Assembly (NCBI GenBank): GCA_964367645.1
Contig: CAYIYN010000025.1
Span: 1-18,043 of the forward strand
Origin: RGIG4097 sp964367645
GTDB taxonomy: Bacteria > Bacillota > Clostridia > Christensenellales > CAG-917
Reading direction: 5' to 3'
Length of the DNA stretch: 18,043 nucleotides
Shown: positions 1-5,475 of the stretch, piece after piece
Layout of the letters: each line of letters begins with the position of its first letter
Numbering within the stretch: the stretch's first letter is position 1
Program-made: the position numbers and the translations under genes
Notes under the pieces: generated by a model
The model's database searches: none
Told to the model about the DNA's origin: nothing
The model's input: the letters and a program-made list of their open reading frames with translations, nothing else

Positions 1-60
1 TCGTTAACGAAATGCTTCAAGACTGATTGTAGCCGATTTCTTTCTAAGACAAATTGATGA
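1..60 (+). other. Possible 3' tail of an upstream plus-strand gene (edge of window)
   Basis: Two plus-strand frames run in from the window edge and stop before the terminator at 67-110: one ends at TGA 24-26 (last residues VNEMLQD) and one at TGA 55-57. Either could be the end of an upstream gene served by that terminator. There is too little sequence to choose between them or to name a product. Confidence 0.25.
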
Positions 61-66
61 ATTTAT

Positions 67-110
67 AAAAACAAGCGTCCGATTTTTCATACAAAAGTAC
101 GCTTGTTTTT
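67..110. terminator. Rho-independent terminator, probably bidirectional
   Basis: A perfect 12-bp inverted repeat (67-78 and 99-110, core ACAAGCGT/ACGCTTGT) flanks a 20-nt loop. It has A-rich and T-rich flanks, so both strands end in a U tract. It lies just past the end of the minus-strand gene 175-981 and just past any plus-strand gene entering from the left, so it can serve both convergent units. Positions 111-174 are AT-rich with nothing else recognisable. Confidence 0.85.
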
Positions 111-174
111 TATATTATTTTTTATGTTATTTCTTTATTAAATCGACCGCTTATTAAATACAAACTGCAGATAG

Positions 175-981
175 TTATTTATCGTGGGTGAATTCATCGT
201 TGGAGTCGGAGTGTGTGTTGTTCGCCGACAAGTTTTCAAACAGTTTTTCAGAGCCGAAACTGCCTTTGCCTAGGGGAGTCAGCGTCAAAATTGCCATAAG
301 CAAAGATATAGAGCCGAAAACCAAATAGTAAATTTTAAGCGGTGTTAAAAATGCGACCGCAATAAGCAACGCTCCTGAAAACATATAGTTCTTGGTGTTG
401 GTACGCTGAAAGATTCCGTCGATAAACATAGAGAAGGAAAACTTTTTCTTTTGTGGTTTTAAGTCGGGCAGGGCGTTGTTCTTTTTTAAGAAACGAAAAA
501 TTGCGCGAATTCTCACAACAGTAAGCCTCACTTCGCTTGTGGAAATGATGCTTGCCGCTTTTCTGTCAATACCTCTTGCCAGCACGAAAATGCGCTTTCT
601 TTTTTTCTCCAAGGCAAGAGTCAATATATTTCCAAGGTCGTTTAGCCCAAGCGGTGAAAATCGAAAAGCGGCGACAATCATGCTGTCTTGAAGCAATAAA
701 TAGTTCTCACCATTCTCGAAATTGTCGTTTTTTAGAATACTTTTGACTATATTTATCAAATATTTGCTGCCTTTCACCGAAAGTTCCAACGCGAGCCTGT
801 CATAAGAATAGGGCTTGCCTTTTGCTTTTGTAATATACCATAGTGTGATTACGGCGATTGATGTCAAGGCGCAAGAAATAAGAATCGGATATACCCACTT
901 GTCAAAAAGCAAACTGCTCCAAACAAGAGTGAGCAAAAAAACTGCGATTGTAAGCACGATATAATCCAAGATACGCGACAT
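175..981 (-). CDS. Unrecognised four-helix membrane protein
   Basis: I do not recognise a family. The 268-residue product has two hydrophobic segments at the N-terminus (about 5-26 and 29-51), a charged soluble block of about 145 residues, and two more hydrophobic segments (about 199-219 and 221-236), then a short hydrophilic tail rich in Ser, Asn and Asp. The middle block alternates strands and helices (QDSMIVAAFRFSPLG, RIFVLARGIDRKAASIIS, RLTVVRIRAIFRFLKK) and is probably cytoplasmic. The ORF stays open to a TTG at 999, but ATG 981 is preferred: neither has a Shine-Dalgarno sequence, and an AATAAT hexamer ends 6 nt before the ATG, the spacing seen at the leaderless genes in this window. It is divergent from nadD. 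Coding status is likely, function unknown. Confidence 0.7.
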   Translation of the reverse strand: MSRILDYIVLTIAVFLLTLVWSSLLFDKWVYPILISCALTSIAVITLWYITKAKGKPYSYDRLALELSVKGSKYLINIVKSILKNDNFENGENYLLLQDSMIVAAFRFSPLGLNDLGNILTLALEKKRKRIFVLARGIDRKAASIISTSEVRLTVVRIRAIFRFLKKNNALPDLKPQKKKFSFSMFIDGIFQRTNTKNYMFSGALLIAVAFLTPLKIYYLVFGSISLLMAILTLTPLGKGSFGSEKLFENLSANNTHSDSNDEFTHDK

Positions 982-1034
982 AATGGGATTATTGCCCAAC
1001 TTGGAAAATTTACACTCAAAATCGTTTTATACCC

Positions 1035-1063
1035 TTGTAAGATATTTAAGTTTTTGGTACAAT
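1035..1063 (+). promoter_or_regulatory. Promoter of nadD-yqeK, predicted leaderless start
   Basis: The -35 box is TTGTAA (1035-1040), followed by a 17-bp spacer and an extended -10, TGg-TACAAT (TG 1055-1056, hexamer 1058-1063). Six nucleotides separate the hexamer from ATG 1070, so transcription should begin at or beside the A of the start codon. No Shine-Dalgarno sequence precedes that ATG. Confidence 0.75.
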
Positions 1064-1069
1064 ATACAT

Positions 1070-2209
1070 ATGCTGACAGTATTGTTCGGCGGGGCGTTTG
1101 ACCCGCCGCATTCCGAACACACAAGGTTGTGCACCGCTGCTGTATCTGAGTTAAGAGCAGACAGACTGGTGCTTATTCCGACTTATTTGCCGCCTCACAA
1201 GAGCGAGGGATTTTTGGATTTTGAAGTGCGTAAGAATTTATGCGAAAAAACATTCGCCTCGTGCGCAAAGGAAGTGATTGTGGACGGGATAGAATTTGAA
1301 CGCAAAAGACGCAATTATACCTATCTGATTTTGCCGATTTTGAAAGAGAAATACGGTGACTGCGTTTATCTTATCGGCGGCGACAGTCTTCAGTTTTTCG
1401 ATACTTGGAAAAACACTTCCGAAATTTTGGATATGTGTCCTATTGCCGTTGCGGAGAGAGCCGGTTATGACAGCGTTGAAGACAGCATGGCACGCATAAA
1501 GCAAAAATACGGCAAAGGGGAGATTGTCCCTATAAAGTTCAAAGGTACAAAGATTTCTTCCGCCGAAATCAAGGCGCGGCTGTTTTTGGGTATGCCCGTT
1601 GACAAACTCGATTCTGAAGTTTATGAATACATTGTAAAAAACAAGTTGTTCAGTAAGTTTAAATCGTCGGTTGATAAAATCAAATCATATCAATCGGACG
1701 ACCTTTTTGACCATACCGAAAACGTGGTTTTGAGAACCGTGGAATTAAACAGCGAGCACAATTTAAAGCAAGACTTTGTAAAATGCTTCACTGCCGCTCT
1801 TCTTCACGACAACGCAAAGCAACGCAAATCGCTTGATGGGCTGAACGTGCCAAAGGATGCTATTGGCACAAAAGTGTTGCATCAGTTTTTGGGAGCGGAA
1901 AAGGCAAAGCGCGATTTCAAAATCAAAGACCCCGAAATTTTGTCGGCAATACGCTGCCACACTACCGCAAAACCGGATATGACAACCTTTGAAAAGTTGA
2001 TATACGTCGCAGACAGCACCTCGAATGACAGAAACTACGAGCCTATACCTGAATTAAGGCGCGCCGTTGACGAAGACTTTGAGCAAGGTTTTTTGGAAGT
2101 GTTAAATTATACCTATAATAAATTGCTAAATGACAAAACGCCCATATATCCTTTGACGGAGGATGCCGTAAAGTTTTATCTGAGCGAAGACGCAGTAAAA
2201 AGGAATTAG
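1070..2209 (+). CDS. nadD: Bifunctional nicotinate-nucleotide adenylyltransferase (NadD) / HD-domain YqeK-type Ap4A hydrolase
   Basis: Two enzymes in one 379-residue chain. The NadD part (about 1-195) joins ATP and nicotinate mononucleotide to make deamido-NAD. It shows the nucleotidyltransferase motif GGAFDPPHSEH (7-17), GGDSLQFFDTWK (103-114) and the ISSxEI motif (162-167). The YqeK part (about 200-379) is an HD hydrolase; this family cleaves diadenosine tetraphosphate to ADP. It shows FDHTENV (His215), LLHDNAK (His246-Asp247), His271, CHTTAKPDM (His297) and YVADSTSNDR (Asp315). The two proteins are usually encoded by adjacent genes; here they share one open frame. ATG 1070 is chosen over an earlier ATG at 983 because the family begins with a hydrophobic strand directly before GGxFDP, and because the promoter lies between the two. 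rsfS follows after 55 nt, the common gene order. Confidence 0.93.
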   Translation: MLTVLFGGAFDPPHSEHTRLCTAAVSELRADRLVLIPTYLPPHKSEGFLDFEVRKNLCEKTFASCAKEVIVDGIEFERKRRNYTYLILPILKEKYGDCVYLIGGDSLQFFDTWKNTSEILDMCPIAVAERAGYDSVEDSMARIKQKYGKGEIVPIKFKGTKISSAEIKARLFLGMPVDKLDSEVYEYIVKNKLFSKFKSSVDKIKSYQSDDLFDHTENVVLRTVELNSEHNLKQDFVKCFTAALLHDNAKQRKSLDGLNVPKDAIGTKVLHQFLGAEKAKRDFKIKDPEILSAIRCHTTAKPDMTTFEKLIYVADSTSNDRNYEPIPELRRAVDEDFEQGFLEVLNYTYNKLLNDKTPIYPLTEDAVKFYLSEDAVKRN

Positions 2210-2227
2210 TATTAAAAAGCGTTCTAA

Positions 2228-2243
2228 GTGCATTTTTTTGCAC
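2228..2243 (+). other. Small hairpin in the nadD-rsfS gap
   Basis: A 5-bp stem GTGCA/TGCAC encloses a loop of six T, 12 nt before the rsfS Shine-Dalgarno sequence. It could be a processing or attenuation element, but is too short to call a terminator. Confidence 0.3.
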
Positions 2244-2264
2244 AATATATACCTAGGAGGAAAG

Positions 2265-2639
2265 ATGGAATCATTAGAACTTAAAGACCTCATCTGCAAA
2301 GAACTTGACGACAAAAAAGCCGTGGATATCACTGTTTTGAACGTCAGAAATTTGACCGTCATTGCCGATTATTTCGTGATTTGTACGGGTAGGAGCAACA
2401 AACAAGTCAAGTCAACGGCAGAGTATTTGATTGAAAAGCTTGAAAAAGAAGACGGAGTCAAGTGTCTAAGACACGACGGCTTGGAAGATGGCAAATGGGC
2501 GGTGCTGGATTATGGCAGCGTGCTGGTGCATATCTTCAATGACGACACGAGAGTGTTCTACTGTCTTGAAAAACTTTGGACAGACGGAAATAACGTGGAG
2601 TTTTACCGTGACGGGCAAATAACAACCAAACAGTGCTGA
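2265..2639 (+). CDS. rsfS: Ribosome silencing factor RsfS
   Basis: A 124-residue member of the RsfS (Iojap/YbeB) family, which binds ribosomal protein uL14 on the large subunit and blocks subunit joining in starved cells. The family signature is complete: DDKKAVDITVLNVR (15-28), TVIADYFVICTGRSNKQVKSTAEYLIEKL, then GLEDGKWAVLDYGSVLVHIF with the conserved W/DYG region, ending in the usual LEKLW. ATG 2265 has a perfect AGGAGG 4 nt upstream (2255-2260). It lies downstream of nadD-yqeK with no clear promoter of its own, so it is probably co-transcribed, although a small hairpin lies between them. Its TGA stop directly abuts the stop of the opposing gene. Confidence 0.96.
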   Translation: MESLELKDLICKELDDKKAVDITVLNVRNLTVIADYFVICTGRSNKQVKSTAEYLIEKLEKEDGVKCLRHDGLEDGKWAVLDYGSVLVHIFNDDTRVFYCLEKLWTDGNNVEFYRDGQITTKQC

Positions 2640-2948
2640 TCAGCGCGTCTTTGCAAGCGAAAGAAGGATTTGCTTTTCGACTTCGTCTGCATACTCTATT
2701 CGGCGGAAAATTTCCATATCAAAGGTTACGATGACCGTGTCTTCGCTTTTAGAGCACGACGCGGCAACCTCTTTTCGGATTTTATCTTTGATTTTGCGGC
2801 GCTCACTTGAAGAATAAACGTTTTTGATTACGGCGGCAACGACGACGTTGCCTTCGTATTCAAAGGCTCTTGCGGCGGCGACTTCTTCAATCGCCATTGC
2901 GCTTTGTGCAGGTGTCAAAACCTGATTTTCGATAACTAAATCACACAC
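2640..2948 (-). CDS. Small protein with a YhcN/YlaJ-like (spore lipoprotein type) domain, tentative
   Basis: About 102 residues from a GTG at 2948; the frame is open to a TTG at 3011. The stretch AMAIEEVAAARAFEYEGNVVVAAVIKN, a charged helix ERRKIKDKIRKEVAAS, then DTVIVTFDMEIFRRIEYADEV has the helix-strand-strand-helix-strand layout of YhcN/YlaJ proteins of endospore formers. No lipoprotein signal or lipobox Cys is present, so it may be a cytosolic relative or a 5'-truncated copy. The residues between 3011 and 2948 look like translated non-coding sequence, and an AATAAT hexamer lies 6 nt before the GTG. The stop shares a TGATCA palindrome with the rsfS stop, leaving no intergenic base and no room for a terminator. 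Family assignment is by eye and weak; coding status is more secure. Confidence 0.5.
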   Translation of the reverse strand: MCDLVIENQVLTPAQSAMAIEEVAAARAFEYEGNVVVAAVIKNVYSSSERRKIKDKIRKEVAASCSKSEDTVIVTFDMEIFRRIEYADEVEKQILLSLAKTR

Positions 2949-3054
2949 AAATATATTATTGCCGTGCAATTTAGATTTATTCCATAACAAAAAGCGGTGC
3001 GGCAAATACAAAAAATCCTAATAAAGCAAAATTATAAAAATGCTTCGCAGGTTG

Positions 3055-3083
3055 TTGACTTCGGGGCTAAAGCACGCTACAAT
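3055..3083 (+). promoter_or_regulatory. Promoter of the FMN riboswitch / ribU-tsaE unit
   Basis: TTGACT (3055-3060), a 17-bp spacer and TACAAT (3078-3083): a near-consensus vegetative promoter. The predicted start (about 3090) coincides with the first base of the riboswitch P1 stem, which supports both calls. Confidence 0.85.
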
Positions 3084-3089
3084 ATGTAT

Positions 3090-3198
3090 ACTTCGAGGCG
3101 GGGTGCGATTCCCCACCGGCGGTTAAAGTCCGCAAACGCCTTTTGGCGCCGAGAGGGTGAAAATCCCTCACCGACGGTACAGTCCGGATGAAAGAAGT
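3090..3198 (+). promoter_or_regulatory. FMN riboswitch aptamer (RFN element)
   Basis: The conserved RFN blocks occur in order: ACTTC closing arm and GAGGCGGGGTG (3090-3105), ATTCCCCACCGGCGGTTAAAG (3108-3128), a variable hairpin, GAGGGTGAAAATCCCTCACCGACGG with paired GAGGG/CCCTC (from 3151), AGTCCGGATGAAAGAAG (to 3197). P1 forms from ACTTC (3090-3094) and GAAGT (3194-3198). These elements bind flavin mononucleotide and switch off riboflavin synthesis or uptake genes when FMN is plentiful. The next gene encodes a riboflavin transporter component, which fits. Confidence 0.97.
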
Positions 3199-3216
3199 TG
3201 CGCTTGCGCCGTTTTC

Positions 3217-3237
3217 GCCTTGGAGAAAATCCGAGGC
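3217..3237 (+). promoter_or_regulatory. Riboswitch expression platform: hairpin covering the Shine-Dalgarno sequence
   Basis: GCCTTGGA (3217-3224) pairs with TCCGAGGC (3230-3237) through 8 bp including one T-G pair, closed by a GAAAA loop. The 3' arm contains GAGG (3233-3236), the only Shine-Dalgarno-like site suitably placed for ATG 3247. A weak TTTATT follows, so termination cannot be excluded, but control of translation start is the simpler reading. A small GCGC-TT-GCGC hairpin (3200-3209) precedes it. Confidence 0.6.
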
Positions 3238-3246
3238 TTTATTATT

Positions 3247-4413
3247 ATGAAAGACAACACAAACAAAGCAAGTATCACAAAATTTACACAAACACTAAAG
3301 AAATTCGGCGATAAAAAGTTTTCTGCAGCCTACATCGCAAAAATCTCACTGCTGACGGCAATTTCTTTCATCCTTTACGCGTTTGCGAAGTTCAATTTGC
3401 CAATGATTTTTCCAAGTTTTTTGGAAATGCAGATATCGGAACTTCCCGCCATGCTTGCGGGCTTTTCAATGGGTCCTGTAAGCGGCTGTTTGGTTATAAT
3501 TTTTAAGTGCCTTTTGAAATTCCCGCTTTCGTCCACACAGTTTGTGGGAGAGGCCACGGACATGCTTTTAGGAATCGCCTACGTTTTGCCTGCGTCACTC
3601 ATATATAAATACTTAAAAAGCAAAAAGGGCGCAATTATCGGCATAGCAGTCGGAACGGTTTGTTTTACCGCAGCGGCACTGATTGTCAACCGTTATATTT
3701 CCATTCCATTTTATGTAACACTTTATTTCAACGGAAATTTCAACATACTCATAGGCATAGTCAAACCCTTGTATAAAGACGTGACGCAAGAAACGTTTTA
3801 CAGATATTATCTTTCGCTCGGCGTACTGCCGTTCAATATTTTGCGCTGTACGGTTATGTCTTTGCTGACTTTTGTCGTTTATAAGAGGCTGAGCAAAGTC
3901 CTACACTGGGAAGGGCATAGTTTAAAAAAAGTTTGTTTGAGTGGAAAATATGAAGTTGAAAGCGTCGAAGAAACTTGCTCCATTGCGTCGAAGGTCGCTT
4001 CTACACTTGAAAGCGGCGACTCGGTTCTGCTTTTTGGAGAAATGGGAGCAGGCAAAACCACTTTCGTAAAAGGTCTTGCTTCAGCACTAGGTGTGACCGA
4101 GGACGTTACAAGCCCGACTTTCACCATACTTAATGTTTACGACAGCGGACGTATAAGGCTAAATCACTTGGATATGTACCGCGCCGAAACTGCTGACGAC
4201 CTAGTGGAATTGGGTGTTGAAGAAGCGATAGCCGAGGACGGCGTTAACGTTATCGAATGGAACAAACTAGAGCATTTTGAGGGTCGAGTTGTCCGCATAT
4301 CCATCACCGTGAACGGTGAAAACGAGCGTATTTTTGAAATTGAAGACAGTTTGGACGAAAAAGCGGACAAAAAAAGCGGCGCAAAGAGGGCAAAGCATAA
4401 AAATGACGTCTAA
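3247..4413 (+). CDS. ribU/tsaE: Fusion: ECF riboflavin transporter S component (RibU) + tRNA t6A ATPase (TsaE)
   Basis: One 388-residue frame encodes two unrelated proteins. Residues 28-220 are RibU, the membrane substrate-binding subunit of an energy-coupling-factor riboflavin transporter, with several hydrophobic helices and the hallmarks FLEMQISELPAMLAGFSMGP (58-77) and KFPLSSTQFVGEATD (91-105). Residues 234-370 are TsaE, the P-loop ATPase that works with TsaB and TsaD in making t6A at tRNA position 37: Walker A GEMGAGKTT (264-272), TSPTFTILNVY (288-298), LDMYR (308-312) and VIEWNKLE (335-342). The last 18 residues are a Lys-rich tail. ATG 3247 is used; an earlier in-frame start lies inside the riboswitch and is rejected. 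The join (about residues 221-234) contains TTTAAAAAAAG, a possible slippage site. No separate TsaE start with a usable Shine-Dalgarno sequence is visible. tsaB and rimI follow. A homopolymer error creating the fusion remains possible. Confidence 0.88.
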   Translation: MKDNTNKASITKFTQTLKKFGDKKFSAAYIAKISLLTAISFILYAFAKFNLPMIFPSFLEMQISELPAMLAGFSMGPVSGCLVIIFKCLLKFPLSSTQFVGEATDMLLGIAYVLPASLIYKYLKSKKGAIIGIAVGTVCFTAAALIVNRYISIPFYVTLYFNGNFNILIGIVKPLYKDVTQETFYRYYLSLGVLPFNILRCTVMSLLTFVVYKRLSKVLHWEGHSLKKVCLSGKYEVESVEETCSIASKVASTLESGDSVLLFGEMGAGKTTFVKGLASALGVTEDVTSPTFTILNVYDSGRIRLNHLDMYRAETADDLVELGVEEAIAEDGVNVIEWNKLEHFEGRVVRISITVNGENERIFEIEDSLDEKADKKSGAKRAKHKNDV

Positions 4414-4438
4414 ACGGTTTAATTTTTGTGTGTTTTTG

Positions 4439-4467
4439 TGGACAAACGTCCGCTTTAATGACATAAT
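4439..4467 (+). promoter_or_regulatory. Promoter of the tsaB operon, predicted leaderless start
   Basis: TGGACA (4439-4444), a 17-bp spacer and an extended -10 TGa-CATAAT (TG 4459-4460, hexamer 4462-4467). The hexamer ends 6 nt before ATG 4474, so the predicted start is the A of tsaB. No Shine-Dalgarno sequence precedes the ATG. This frees tsaB and following genes from sole dependence on the FMN riboswitch. Confidence 0.7.
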
Positions 4468-4473
4468 TTTTGC

Positions 4474-5046
4474 ATGAATATTTTGGCAATCGATACAACA
4501 AGTGCGGTGCTGAGTGTTGCGGCAATCAAAAACGAAAAGATTTTTTCGCGCGAAATTAACGTTGGAAAAAGCGGACATTCCGCGATTTTGCTACCCACAG
4601 TTGACGAGGTTCTGCAAAAGAGCGGATTAAAGCCTTCCGAATTGGACGTTGTGGCGGTTGCGGTCGGTCCCGGCTCGTTTACGGGCATAAGAATTGGCGT
4701 GGCGGCGATGACTGCCATAGCGTATGCAAGCGACGCCAAGAGAATTGCCGTCAACACTTTTGAACTTATTGCATACAATAGGGCGCGGATAACAGCGGCA
4801 ATTGACGCAGGACACGGCAACACTTATCTCGCGGAATGCGAAAACGGCAGGATAATACGAATGTTTTTTGCCAAATCGGGCGAAAACACTGTGCCTTCAG
4901 ACGCGATTTGGTCACCTGTCACAAACCTAACGGAAGTGCTGACAAAAGTCGTTTTGAACAAGATAAACGCGGGCGAATACGTTTCTGTGTTCGAGCCTGT
5001 TTATATGAGAAAATCGCAGGCGGAGAGAAACGCAGATGAGATTTGA
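4474..5046 (+). CDS. tsaB: tRNA t6A synthesis protein TsaB
   Basis: TsaB (YeaZ) is an inactive-kinase-fold partner that dimerises with TsaD and binds TsaE in the threonylcarbamoyl transfer complex for t6A37. The N-terminus MNILAIDTTSAVLSVA, the block SGHSAILLPTVDEVLQKSGL (33-52) and VAVAVGPGSFTGIRIGVAAM (60-79) are diagnostic, and the C-terminus has the usual EPVYMRKSQAE. At 190 residues it is shorter than the typical 220-230, with the loss in the second half. The start has no Shine-Dalgarno sequence; the promoter places the transcript start at the ATG. The last 11 nt overlap rimI, implying translational coupling. tsaD is not in this window. Confidence 0.95.
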   Translation: MNILAIDTTSAVLSVAAIKNEKIFSREINVGKSGHSAILLPTVDEVLQKSGLKPSELDVVAVAVGPGSFTGIRIGVAAMTAIAYASDAKRIAVNTFELIAYNRARITAAIDAGHGNTYLAECENGRIIRMFFAKSGENTVPSDAIWSPVTNLTEVLTKVVLNKINAGEYVSVFEPVYMRKSQAERNADEI

Positions 5047-5467
5047 GCCTCTTCGCTACGAACACCTCCGTCAGATGGCGGAGATAGAAAAAGAAGCCTT
5101 CGATATGCCCTGGTCGGAGAATATGTTTATCCCCGAAATCACTTCAGACAACGCGACCTACGTTGTGGGAATGCGCGACGACGAAGTTGTTTGCTACGGA
5201 GGATTTCACAAGGTATTGGACGAAGCGCATATCACAAACATTGCGGTCAGAAAAGACGACAGGGGCAAAGGCATAGGAAAACTGCTGATGGCAACTCTCA
5301 TTATGAAAGCGAGGGAACTTGGCGCAAAGTCTATGACTTTGGAAGTTAAATTCACAAATGAGAAGGCTATCAAAATGTACTTAGATTTCGGTTTCAGAAT
5401 CGAAGGCGTACGCAAGAGGTATTATAACAACCGCGACGACGCCTACGTTATGTGGCTGACAGTCTAA
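5036..5467 (+). CDS. rimI: N-alpha-acetyltransferase RimI (GNAT family)
   Basis: A 143-residue GNAT enzyme of the RimI type, which acetylates the N-terminus of ribosomal protein S18 and possibly other proteins using acetyl-CoA. It has IEKEAFDMPWS (17-27), the acetyl-CoA loop RGKGIG (76-81), the LEV..TNEKAIKMYLDFGF block (102-120) and the closing RKRYYNNRDDAYVMWL with its conserved Tyr and Asp-Ala. It overlaps tsaB by 11 nt in a different frame. In many Firmicutes tsaE-tsaB-rimI-tsaD are adjacent; here an alpha/beta hydrolase replaces tsaD. The Shine-Dalgarno sequence for the next gene (AAGGAGG) overlaps the rimI stop codon. Confidence 0.94.
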   Translation: MRFEPLRYEHLRQMAEIEKEAFDMPWSENMFIPEITSDNATYVVGMRDDEVVCYGGFHKVLDEAHITNIAVRKDDRGKGIGKLLMATLIMKARELGAKSMTLEVKFTNEKAIKMYLDFGFRIEGVRKRYYNNRDDAYVMWLTV

Positions 5468-5475
5468 GGAGGATT

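Noticed and set aside
983..1069. Longer nadD start at ATG 983
   Set aside because: The extra 29 residues have no family match and would run through the promoter; the family begins right before GGxFDPPH, at ATG 1070.
3157..3246. Upstream in-frame start extending ribU-tsaE into the riboswitch
   Set aside because: It would translate the conserved RFN aptamer and the ribosome-site hairpin. ATG 3247 has GAGG at a suitable distance.
3937..3960. Separate internal start (TTG 3937) for TsaE
   Set aside because: The only Shine-Dalgarno-like sequence, GGGAAGGG at 3908-3915, is 21 nt away and no promoter is visible; a fusion is the plainer reading, though this is not excluded.
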